Assembly: GCA_018466975.1 (NCBI GenBank) | Contig: CM031552.1 | Location: 186,001-250,000 of the forward strand | Source: Sparassis latifolia | Taxonomy: Eukaryota; Basidiomycota; Agaricomycetes; Polyporales; Sparassidaceae | Reading direction: 5' to 3' | Length of the DNA: 64,000 nt | Shown: in pieces, positions 10,705 to 20,999 of the stretch | Layout of the letters: the number at the start of each line of letters is the position of its first letter | Position numbering within the stretch: the first letter of the stretch is position 1 | Program-made: the position numbers and the translations under genes | Notes under the pieces: model-generated | The model's input: the letters and a program-made list of their open reading frames with translations, nothing else | Told to the model about the DNA's origin: nothing | Databases searched by the model: none

Positions 10705-11958
10705 GCGACTCGGGACTCGAGCTGTCGCTGGCTTTCATTTTGTCCTCAGTCTAGACTGCCGAGACATTGCTACCGACGTATGCTTCTTTCTCGCTTATGC
10801 ATCGCATACTTTTCTTCCTTGCTCTTTTCCCAGCGTTGATTATTTGCGGCCGTGTCGTATTTATCTATGGAAAACGCTAAACCATCACGATTGCCGCCTC
10901 TTGACGCTCTTTACAATCTGACGATAGCTAACAATATTTCTGTTGTATCGTGTAATTGCAGCCTATGTGCTGGTTTACCCTCCGCGCCGATAGTAGTACC
11001 TGAAAGTGTAATGTCGTTGTCTTATAGAGATTCGGTTCTAGATACTGTACGTACGCGTTGGACGTTGAATACCATGACTACAGTAGTGCTTTTTCTGGGC
11101 AGCATAGCACAACCACTTCGACATTCACATGAGCAGTCGACGCGAGTCCACTGAAATCTTGAGTAGACCCATTGTTGTATGAATGCAGTTGGTAGCCTGA
11201 GGTATCTCTTCGGCGGACGTTTCTCCATGCGCGTGGAAAGCTCAGGATTCTTGCCATAGACTCTTGAGTCGGTATCCCAGACTGCAGCATGCGGTGCTCA
11301 AGGTAAGCGAGGCGGAACTCCCGGTTGTACACCATGTGAACTGAGTCCTATGATCTCGCTCAAGCAGCTTTCATCCGACGGATTTCCGGCCCCACAACTT
11401 TCTTGGGCTGGGACAGCTTTTGCGACTTGCTAGGGAATTTTTGGCCATGTCTTTGTCTCCAAGTTCGTGTCGGCTACCGCGTGGGATCCCTATAGAACAA
11501 CGAAGATGCGCGATTTCTGCCAAGAACATTCAAATCCCCAGGGATCCTTATGGCGTATACCTGGTAACTGGAACTCAGCAATTGCAACGACGGGAACGAC
11601 ATTGCCGACCGTTCAACATCGTTGTATTCTAGCAAAACTGCTCCTCTATCCACTACATCAATACAACATAATGTTGAGAGGGGTGGAACACAAACACACG
11701 ACTCTGGGAACGAAGGACGAAGAGCAAAAAGCAGTGTGCATTGGAAAAGAAGAATAAGAAACATTCAAAAGGATATTTGCAGCATTATACCGGCACATAG
11801 CATACGCACTGCGTTGGGGGAAAGATCTATCACCATGGAGGTGAGAAAACAGTAAATCAACAGAGCTAAGGTAGAATAATGAAGAATAGGATAGTCGAGC
11901 ACTGGCACGGATGAAACTGAAGAGAAGGCACCGAAGGAACTTGGAGGACCGGCGGCGA
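10705..11958. other. 1.25 kb intergenic stretch between convergent genes
   Basis: Lies between the 3' ends of the QQPTYAQ-repeat gene (plus) and the dynamin-like gene (minus). The open frames are short, AT-richer and lack family motifs. Probably 3' UTRs and spacer. Confidence 0.45.
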
Positions 11959-14900
11959 TTAAGCATCGACAGTCTTGTTGCGCCCGGCGTCCACCCACAT
12001 CTGCACCTGCTCCATAATCTCTGTCATGGTCGCGACCACCTGTGCGCGGACCTTCATCTGGGACGGGTCGTCGCGAGGGCCCTCCCAAAGCACCGCAATG
12101 CTGACCTCGATCTGTGCCATGCCACCAAATAAGTATCGCTTTCACATGCAACAACATATAGTTACACACCTTTTGCGCTAGCTCCGCCAACGATTTGTTC
12201 AGTGCCTCGCCTACCGCGTCTGCCGCACCAACCAGACTCTTCAAGAGCACAGAGGCTGCGTCCGTGAATACATGATCCCTCACGCTGGCCAGGAAATTAC
12301 GGAAAACCGCCTGGATAAAGGGCCGCTCAGCGCATGTTATTGCAAACCACGGCCAGACTTACCTTCTGACGTGCGACGCTACCAATGCCCCTTTCCTCCA
12401 TCGCATCGCGGTACCCCTCGCGGAGCTGGGTCTGCACCTCCGGGGCGAAAGAGCGGCTTGCTTCCTTCTGCTGCGTATTCATCGTGTCGCGTACCACATC
12501 CAGCGTCTTCTGCAATGCGACCCGGGCGTCCTCGAGGCAGAGCTCCGCCTGCCCACGCGCACGCTCTTTGAGACCGATGGCTGCGGACTCTTCGACCTCC
12601 GCAAGGAGCTTGTTGATCGCATCCAGCGTGGCCTTCTCAAATGAGGCGAAGAGGTCGGACTCGAATACCTTGGACCACGAGCTCGCAATGTTCCTAGTGA
12701 GCGGGTTCGACAGCTCAACGTTGAGGTCCCGACGCCATGCTCCATCGCGGCGCAAAGCTATAGATCATCAGCTCACGTTGAGATGCGCATTGGCGATGGA
12801 AGACTCACTAGCACGGTAGGTGGCCCAGTGCATTGAGGTCGCGAAGGTGTCTGAGGTATCAATAGCAGCATTGGCAGCCTGAAGAATGCCGTCCGTGAGG
12901 TTAACTACAACTAGGTACAGCCAAACAATCTTACATTGATAGCGCCAGCCGCGCACTTTTCTTCCAAACCCTCGCGGAAGCACGCCTTCAGTTCTTCCAC
13001 GCAGGACTTGACAACAGTCTCGAAATCCTGCCCAAGGGTAATGTCAGGACATCAGATACTGCTGAACAACAGCTGAACAACAGCTGAACGAACCTTGGTA
13101 AGACGGGGCGCCACACCGGCTGCATTTCCCTGCCGGTCCACCTTTGTGGCTTGTTCATTGAGGCTGTACATTCCCCTGAACGCCATGTCGAGTTCATCAT
13201 CCATTAGAAACCCATAGGCTGGATCGTCGTGATCCAAAGCAGAGCTGTCATCCGCCGCGATGGATTCCCACTTCTCGCGCATAGCCTCGCGGTCGCTCAC
13301 GGTCACATCGCCGATACCTTGCACGTACATACGCACAGAGTTGGCAAAGGTTCGCAAGTGCGTGAGAAAGTTCCGCGCAGCGCGTTCGCGAGAGGAAACA
13401 GTGAGTTGGTGACACCATTTCTGCAGCTCCGGGATACCAGTATCTTCTACCTTTGAGAAACATGTGGAATCACCGTCACCCTTGACTTGGCCTAGTAGAG
13501 TGTTGGGTGAGAAGCTTTGATGCTGTCATCAAGCTACATACCTTTTAACCGAACATAATCTCTTGCGGAACACGTGAAGACAGGAAGATCAATTTCGTCA
13601 TAGTCTGGGGGAAAGTAACACAATTCAATCGCTTGCATGCAACGACCAAAGTACTAACTCACTGCGTAGATTGACGGTGGGATCAAAGCTGTCCGGGTCA
13701 CGCTGCTCAGCAGCCGCATCTGACGACACCCGTCAGTTAGGACTTCGTTTGTACACAGCAGAAGGAAACCGACCATCGAGCTCCTTCAATCCCGTCCGGA
13801 AGTCTTCCTTAAGAACATCGCGGGAGAACTGGGTAGTTTCGCATCAGTGCTCATTCGCATCACTCATGTGAGCTAGGCATACCTCAGAGCGCTTTAAGGA
13901 ACAGAATGCGTTCTTCTCTCTCTGGGCTTTGAGCTGTTTCTTCTTGATATTTGCAAGCATGTCGCTGGCTTCCTTCCTCTGCTTGCGGAACTCCGACAGT
14001 TGGAGGCGGCCCGCCTTGATAGCATCCTTGGCTTCTCCAATCTTTGCTTGCAGACTTTCAACTGTGACCTCTTCAGCCTCGTTATCATCGTCCTCTTGTT
14101 CCTCTTCGGAGTCCTCTGCGGATTCAGAATCCGAGTTGTCTGAGCTATCGTCGTCATCCTTCTCATCGTCGGATTGCTTATCGCTGTCAGAGTCGGAGAA
14201 AACGAGCTCATCTTCAACGTCCATGATGTCCTCTTCTTCATCTTCGTCTGCGTCGTCAACGACTATCAGGTCGTCCTCACCGTCCTCACCGTCTCCACTA
14301 GTCTTGCGTTTCTTGGAGGTACCTTTCTTCTCACCCCCGGTGTTCTTGCGTTTCTTAGGTGTTTCGGAAGTGGTCTCTCTTTTTCCAGACTTAGCAGTGA
14401 GAACAGGGACGAAAGTCCGGCCTTCCTCCAGCGCTTTCAGATGTTCTTGGTATTCTGCAAGATATGCACGAACTTCCTTGAGCTGTGTATCGATGCCTAC
14501 GTCCAGAGAGTATGAGCGTTCACGCCACATAGACGCGCAATACGACTGGCCTTTAGCTGCTGCCTCGGCATCTGCCTTCTTGCCCTTCCATTCGGTGGTA
14601 TCATCTTTGCATAGGCTTATCTGTTCTTCTATGTCGACGAGCTCGGGATCATCTTCGAGGTTTAGGGCGCGGATAACTTCTGAGCAGGAAATGTCATCGC
14701 ACTTAGAAGCTACGAGCAAGTGTGAGAATTCGGTCATCGCGACACAAATGCCCGGACGCTAACCAACGAAAGTGATGGCGTTCGCATCATAGCTGAGAAA
14801 CTGTCAGGAAGGAAGCCAACTGAGAACAGCATATGTGTACTCACTTTCCGTCTGAGCGATTCCAAAGGCGCACAATATGTAAGAGAAACTTTGCGTGATA

Positions 14901-16841
14901 TGAGCACGTGCAACCACTCACCCACTGCAGGAGGAAACAAACGTCAGTACTTGACTTGTTACGGATACAAGATAGACACCTACTCATTAATTGCATCTTG
15001 AACGCGTCACCCATAAGGTCTGACAAACGGTGGTCCCGCGTGAGCTGAAGAAATTAATGACGATACAACCAGAACATCTGACCTCGAGCCGTCTTGTCGT
15101 CAACCGCGCGAGTGATCGGTGCGAGGATCCACACGCAGTCACACTTCTTCATATAATCCTTGGCAATATTGTTCCTTGCCGCATTCGAATCGGCGACGCC
15201 GGGCAAGTCAACAAGGAGCGCACCCGTCGAAAGAGCGGGAGATTGACAGCGAACGCCAACACCTCGGATGAGGGGCCACAGAGCGGGGCCGTCGAGATCA
15301 TCCTTGTACTTGGTGCTGTGAGTGGCACCGCTGGCTGCGCGGATCTTGTCCATGAGGCTCTTTTCTTTCCCTTTATCCGTGTCCTTCTTCTCCTTCGACT
15401 TCTTCTGTTTTTCGCCGCGCTTCTGGTCCTTGGAATCTATGTATTTCGCGATCTCTCTACCGAAAGTCTTAGGGTCCTTTGCCGTAATATGCTTGGTAGT
15501 GCCAAGGATATTCTTGATCTCTGTAAATTCATTAGTTAGTACTGATACGCTGGGATACGGACATCTTCGTACTGATATCCGAGGAGATAATTTGATCAAT
15601 TGTCATCTTCACGAACTGCTCCGGAATGATGGAAGGATATACAGCGTGTACCTGTGAAGTGTCATGACTGAGTAGTTGACTTGTAGATATCTCAATGAAA
15701 TATATACCTTAGACCAAGCGACTCCAGCTTCGGTGCGCATATCGGTGCTTCTCTTCACTTTACCATCTTCATCCACCATATCATGTTGAAGAACAACGAG
15801 TTCCTCTCTCCACTCTGTCTCGGAGAGGAAGGACACGTCGGCATCAATGGTACGCTTGGTGTGATAACCAATTTCCGTAACCACGGACGTGCAGGCTGAC
15901 CTCGGGGGATTAGAACTACTATGGCCTTTCAGTTAACAACTCACCCCTCATTCCGCTCGTCGGAACAATGTTGTCTGGCAAGCGATATCAGTACGCAATA
16001 CGAATAGGGTATGTCATACAAGCTTACCGTCGAGAATAGCATTCAAGACGGAGGACTTTCCAGCACCAGTTGCTGAACGATGAATTAATCAGAGCACGCC
16101 CTACAGTGAGAACGTAATGAGCTTCGGACTAACCTCCGCATACAGCGATCATCGTTGTAGGAGCACCTTGACTCTGAAGACTACATTACGGAATTTATCA
16201 GAGTCCAACGTACCTCAGTTGGTTAAGAACAATGCGTACCTCTCAATTTCCCTTAGCCACACATCTTTACGTAGCTTACTACCTAATTCGAGCTTCTTAA
16301 TGTTACCTTTGATTCTCTCAACCATGCCCAGGCCTTCCTTGAGAGCATCTTCCGGGACATACTGGATGTCGTCCGGTGATGCATAGACCTTGTAGAAAGC
16401 ACGCGGAGGCTCCGGATTGGCAACAGTCCCTTGGCCACCATTTTGAGGAACAGCAGATTCGGGTTTCACATTGGGCAATGCAGGCGCGCTGTTCAAAGGA
16501 GGAGACGTAGCACACGCGTCGGATAGCTAACATGACATGAGGCATGGTTTTGTTGGTGGGCAAAGCGCGTAGAACACGCACAATTTGGTTGGAGTCCCGT
16601 GTCTCTGGCTTGACCAGTGTCGTGGCTCTCGGGTCAATGCCGGCGTTAGATCGCCACGCTGAAGAGTCGGCCAAGGGAAGAGCGTGTTGTTCCTGTGGCT
16701 CGGGTTTGATGAAAGGCATGTTCTAAAGACAACGTTAGCCTCGCGAAAGTACCGTGTGGCCCCTTGTGAGATTTCGCAGACCTCTAAGCGGAAGCTTACC
16801 GTGGCCTCAGTTGACACGCCTGCATTCTCTTTGTAACTCAT
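11959..16841 (-). CDS. nuclear dynamin-like large GTPase (SLIP-GC-like) with 23 exons
   Basis: Hand-spliced exons on the minus strand: 16841-16800, 16722-16532, 16488-16240, 16171-16134, 16072-16028, 15974-15945, 15895-15708, 15651-15573, 15520-15083, 15019-14984, 14924-14922, 14851-14845, 14792-14764, 14709-13883, 13828-13774, 13719-13663, 13604-13542, 13491-13094, 13027-12935, 12878-12809, 12757-12363, 12310-12170, 12111-11959. The sum is 3627 nt, 1208 aa, in frame throughout. The G1 P-loop is 'GATGAGKSSVLNAIL', followed by 'VPTSGMRACTSVVTEI', G3 'LLVDLPGVADSN', and G4-like 'FVASKCDDISC'. Between them lies a Lys-rich insert. After the G domain come a Lys/Arg-rich NLS-like stretch (PKKRK, SKKRK), a long Asp/Glu/Ser tract, a coiled coil, and a helical stalk-like C-terminus ('VFTCSARDYVRLKGQVKGDG' and onward). 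SLIP-GC-type proteins are nuclear dynamin-family GTPases; the fungal role is not known to me. Exons of 3 and 7 nt are required to rebuild the conserved QLMMDGNYD region. Confidence 0.85.
14845..14924 (-). other. two adjacent microexons (3 nt and 7 nt) in the dynamin-like gene
   Basis: On the minus strand, exon 10 (15019-14984) ends '..QLM' plus one base. A 59-nt intron follows, then TGG (14924-14922) sits between a CTGCAG acceptor and a GTGAGT donor. A 70-nt intron leads to ACGGAAA (14851-14845), again bounded by CAG and GTGAGT, and the next exon starts at 14792. Only with both pieces does the chain read QLMMDGNYDANAITF, which I recognise as the family motif before G4. Leaving out the 3-nt exon keeps frame but gives QLMNGNYD, one residue short. 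Confidence 0.7.
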
Positions 16842-17677
16842 GGCGATATCGCCTCTCGTTGGAACGCGTTTCCTGGCAACCAGGGAAAGAGTAGTATATT
16901 TGTTGATGCTTTGGCGTGGGGCTTTTGCACGCGTCCTGTCACACCGCGACTTGTCACGTCACTCATTCGTCCGCGCTTAAGGCTTCCTGGATGGAACAAC
17001 GTTGAACGTGCGCGCGATCTTGATGATGGACTCGTCAACCTATTGTGAGCTACTGCTCAAACGACCACATCCATACAGTTCGTAGCATATAATACAGAAA
17101 ATGCAGGAAAGATGAGTGAGGGAAGAATACCAGCCAAAGGAGCCTCAGAGCGCGCCAATTAACAAGAATGTGTATGCAACACATTCTGCCTGGTTTGCAG
17201 AAAAGGTAACAAAGAGCGGAGAAAGAAGAGCATGAAGTGATGATTGATCAGGGGTAGAGAGCGTGTAACTGGAGCATGAGGCAAAAGAATAGTCGCCAAC
17301 GCTGCAACGCAGCGGGGCATTACCTATGAAGCCGGACGCATGATTGTCGAATTCCTTCCAACTGGCACACTGTCCTCGGCGACACACTCGCATTGCTCTC
17401 CACGCATACATTTTCGATTTTGTCTCGCTTACTGTCTCGAAGTATATTCAAATGCGTGCCATGGAAGACAGGAAGCTGGACCACCGCAAAATACGGAATG
17501 GTGTGAGTGAGCATGCTCGACGTTCGATAGGCTACGTACTTTGTCCGATGAAACCGGATAGATTAGCTGTTTGCATCTCGATGATAAGTAGAAGGGCCGT
17601 TGCGCATGCCCACTGCTATGATACTCACCGTCCCGAGCAGAGATACATCCTTTCGCATGCTTGCTGCCGTCTTAGAA
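16842..17677. other. intergenic stretch
   Basis: About 840 bp between the 5' end of the dynamin-like gene and the 3' end of the SelW-like gene, both on the minus strand. It must contain the dynamin-like promoter. No convincing frame, repeat or RNA gene is seen. Confidence 0.45.
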
Positions 17678-18312
17678 CTATTTGTGGTCAGAATGCCCGA
17701 GTGACTTCCCAGGCTGCACCCTATCTCGAATCCGTTGTTTCTACTTAGGAAAGTGTGGTCAGCCGCTTACACCGACCGTGTACTTCCACTTTGGGATACG
17801 CACGAGGACCTTCAGCTCAGGGAACCCGCCTTCAATCTTCCTGTCCCAGACGAGGACAGGTGGGCAATCTGCGAGGAACAACCACACGCGGAACCTGCCC
17901 GCGGTCGCGTCTGAGTTCAGCGGGAGGATCGTGATGGACTGCAGGATGGGTGCTGGGAATGTCAGGAAGAGCTCTGTCGACACCCACGTCGCGCGATGCA
18001 GCCTGAGTAACAGTAGCGCTCAGAATTCGGGAGCTGTGGAATGGCAGCGGCCGTGCTCACCAGCGACACTGTGCAAGGACCGAACGCGGTTCATCCGTAG
18101 TTGGAAGAGCATCTATATAGGCAGGCACTCACTCTGTCGCAGAACTCGATGGTGATACTTGATGTCGGAGGCGAGGAAGGGGGTACGAAGGTAGAAGCGT
18201 CAAGTAGGTCGTGTGCCGGTTGTGCGGGGACGGGGTGTTCTTGCACCAGCGTTGATGGCCCTTCATGTTGAATGTCAGGTGTGCACTCTACGCAAGTGCC
18301 TGGATCCGCCAT
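17678..18312 (-). CDS. SelW/SelT/SelH (Rdx) family thioredoxin-fold protein, CxxC form
   Basis: Four exons (18312-18133, 18068-18061, 18002-17804, 17740-17678) encode 149 aa. After a variable N-terminus of about 50 residues comes the Rdx core: 'ITIEFCDRCRWLHRATWVS' with the redox CDRC, the helix 'TELFLTFPAPILQSI', then 'ITILPLNSDA', 'GRFRVWLF', 'VWDRKIEGGFPELK' and the closing 'KQRIRDRVQPGKSLGHSD'. This is a cysteine version of the selenoprotein W fold, as usual in fungi, which lack selenocysteine. The biochemical role is a presumed thiol redox activity. Exon 2 is only 8 nt and carries the second Cys codon, Arg and two bases of the Trp codon. The gene is divergent to TRIP13 (263 bp between starts). 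Confidence 0.9.
18061..18068 (-). other. 8-nt microexon carrying the second redox cysteine of the SelW-like protein
   Basis: The minus strand reads an acceptor TTGCACAG, the eight bases TGTCGCTG, then a GTGAGC donor. Joined to exon 1 (ending CDR) and exon 3 (starting G-CTG-CAT) it makes CDRCRWLH. Skipping it removes Cys-Arg-Trp and shifts the frame. Confidence 0.8.
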
Positions 18313-18575
18313 ATTTGCGGTAGCAAGATAACGTAGTAGGTAGTTGGGGGCTTGACGAACTGGGTGTTAAGACAGGGAGGAGGCTCGGGCGTGGGTCGGG
18401 CAGTAATCGTGATCACGAGACCGAGTGGAGGCACGTGTTTGGTGCGTGTTGTTTACGCGTTGTTGACTGGCACCTTCACCTCGACCTCATTCAAAGTCTT
18501 TCATCTCGGAAGCACAATTCCTCAGAAGTTTACAGACCACTGTGAAGCGCTGCACAATTTCAGACATACTCCAAC

Positions 18576-20611
18576 ATGATTGAAGACATTCAGGACTTCA
18601 CCATGGCCCCGCCATCCCCGAACCCAGAAAAGCCACTGACAATTTGGCCAGTCCACAGTGAGCGCACGCGACCTCGCAGCATATATAGATGTGTCATACT
18701 ACCTTTGCTTTTCCAGTCGAAGTACGCATACTCCCATCAGCGACCTCGCGCTTCGACACGATCCGCAACACCGTCCACACGTACCTCACCTCCTCCCTCT
18801 CGCACATCTACCTGCCTTCCACCATCCAAGGCTGGGAAGACGTCCCCCTCCTCGCATCCTCAGTTAGCCGCATAGTTGCTTCGGAGTCTCCATGCCCCTC
18901 TGCTTCTCTCCCAATAGAGCAGACCGCGCTGCAGATCCACGTGTACCAGCCGTCCGACGCGGCCGCGTTCGAAGAGCTAGCGAATGGGGGCTCGCGGGGA
19001 GACGGCGAGGAGGTCATGGCAGCGACCGTGTGCGAGCTGCCGAGCCTCTCCTGGGAGGGGCTGTGGGAGAGCCTCATCTACTCGGACGATATCAAGTCCC
19101 GTCTGCTCGATTATATCTACGCCACTGTGGTCTTCAGCGATGCAGACGTGGACTGTGAGCTCTCACTCTCCCTCGCAGGTTTCTGGGGTGTGTTTGTGCT
19201 GATGCATGTGCAGTCAATGTCGTCTCGTGGAACCGTGTCGTCCTACTGCATGGCCCCCCAGGGACGGGCAAGACGTCCCTTTGTCGTGCGCTCGCACAAA
19301 AGCTCTCCATACGCCTATCCCATAGGTAAGGATCTCGAACCCACTTGCCAGCATGACAGATGGACTTGTGCACTGAGCGTATCGCAGATATTCCAACACG
19401 CGTTTACTGGAAATCAACTCGCATTCCCTGTTCTCCCGGTGGTTCTCGGAGTCGGGAAAGCTGGTGCAACGACTGTTCAGCAGCGTGATGGACATGGTCG
19501 AGGATGAAGAGATGTTCGTCATCGTCCTCATTGGTACACTCTAGTTCCATTCGTCTGCGTCATTTTCACCAACCCATCTCCTTCTAATGTAGATGAAGTT
19601 GAGTCACTGACGGCAGCTCGAGCGGGGGCTATGGCCGGGACAGAACCATCTGATGCACTTCGAGTATGTTTCGGGATTCAAAGCCCTGGTCCTGGCAATT
19701 GAGTATTTTCGTAGGTCGTCAACGCGCTCCTTACCCAGCTGGATAAGCTCAAGCATAAGAAGAACGTTCTCGTTATGTCCACGAGTAACCTCGCGAAAGC
19801 TATCGGTGCGTCATACATTACCTCCATACGTTTCCGCTGGTTCGCAAATTGACATCTCCCCAGACTCTGCATTCGTCGACCGTGCCGATATCGTGCAATA
19901 CGTCGACCTCCCGCCCCGCGAGGCGATCTACGAGATCCTACGCACTTGTCTGTCCGAGCTGATCGGGAAGGGGATTGTAGCGGATGTCGTAGGCCTCGAT
20001 TTCCTCGTCCTTTCCGTAACGAGCTCTAACTCGTTTTGCATCTAATTACCAGGAAGTCCCAAGCCTAGCTCAGGCCCAACTCTACGAACGCACCGCTGAT
20101 TTCTCCGACCCCTCCTCCGTGACCCCCGTGTTCCGCCTCCCGAATTCCCAGCCGACCTCCCATCCTTCTTCCCAGCAATCCCAACCGGGGTCCGAACACA
20201 CACATCCCCAGACGAACGGGCACGCGTCCGCATGCGACTCGCTAGAGAGATCCAAGAACGTCGCGCTCAGTCTGTTCGCGCTCTCGCAAAAGTGTCGTGT
20301 GCGTCCCATCTCTCCGCTCTCCCACCTCGGTGACTAAACTGACCGCTATCACCTCAAACCAGGCCCAGGGGATGTCGGGCCGCTCCCTGCGGCGCCTGCC
20401 CGTCCTCGCACACGCACGCCACATCGGGACCCTCCCAGTGCCCGCGCCGAGCAAGCCCGCGCATGCGAACGGCGAGAAGGCGCGGAAGAGGGCCGGCGTG
20501 GCGACCGAGTACCGCGGCCCTGCGACGCCCGTGGAGGTGTGGCTCGGCGCGATTGAGCGCGTCGTCGAGGCGCAGGCGGCGGAGAGGGATCATTTCGAGC
20601 GGACACAGTGA
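18576..20611 (+). CDS. PCH2: TRIP13/Pch2-type AAA+ ATPase (HORMA-domain remodeller)
   Basis: Nine exons (18576-18657, 18717-19154, 19214-19325, 19388-19533, 19593-19663, 19715-19805, 19864-19988, 20053-20298, 20363-20611) encode 519 aa. The N-terminal domain leads to '[20 protein letters not shown]', with the Walker A at about residue 185. Walker B is 'MFVIVLIDEVESL', sensor 1 is 'VLVMSTSNL', and the Arg-finger region is 'SAFVDRADI'. Sensor 2 is '[14 protein letters not shown]'. TRIP13/Pch2 unfolds HORMA proteins (Mad2, Hop1) in spindle-checkpoint silencing and meiotic chromosome-axis control. A Ser/Pro/Gln-rich insert sits before the last intron in the C-terminal lid. The start is the ATG at 18576, heading a frame that splices cleanly into the conserved '[17 protein letters not shown]' region. 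Confidence 0.92.
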
Positions 20612-20999
20612 CGTTTTGCCCCCTGTCTGCATTCTTTCGGGCTGATTTGGGGTAGTGTGTTGGGCGCTCGCTTTCTCCCTTCAGTCTGCAAGGTTATAGC
20701 ATAGCTCATACCGTATCCTATCATGTTGGGTCAGATATCGCAGGATGTAACCTATTGTCCTTGTCATCTTATGGTCGAAGCTACAGTTTCCGCCGGCAGG
20801 TAAAAACAACATCAATGCCCAGAGCTCTTGAGAACACCATTTATTTCACATGCTATTCACACAAATCCGTTGCCGCAGATCCCGAGCTATAAGTACAGAG
20901 CGGCCCAAGAATGTCCCTCGATACGATGTTAGGAGAGTCTGCCTGTTCACCAAGTCCGTTCATTGTCCATGGCAAGCACAGCATTTCCAAAGGCAGACA
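20612..20999. other. spacer between convergent genes
   Basis: About 390 bp separating the TRIP13 and Hsp70-like stop codons. No gene or repeat is seen; it should contain both 3' UTRs. Confidence 0.5.

Noticed and set aside
13929..14762. Long plus-strand Ser-rich frame opposite the dynamin-like gene
   Set aside because: It is the mirror of the Asp/Glu tract (GAC/GAG read backwards gives Ser/Leu codons) and has no start context, splice sites or motifs.
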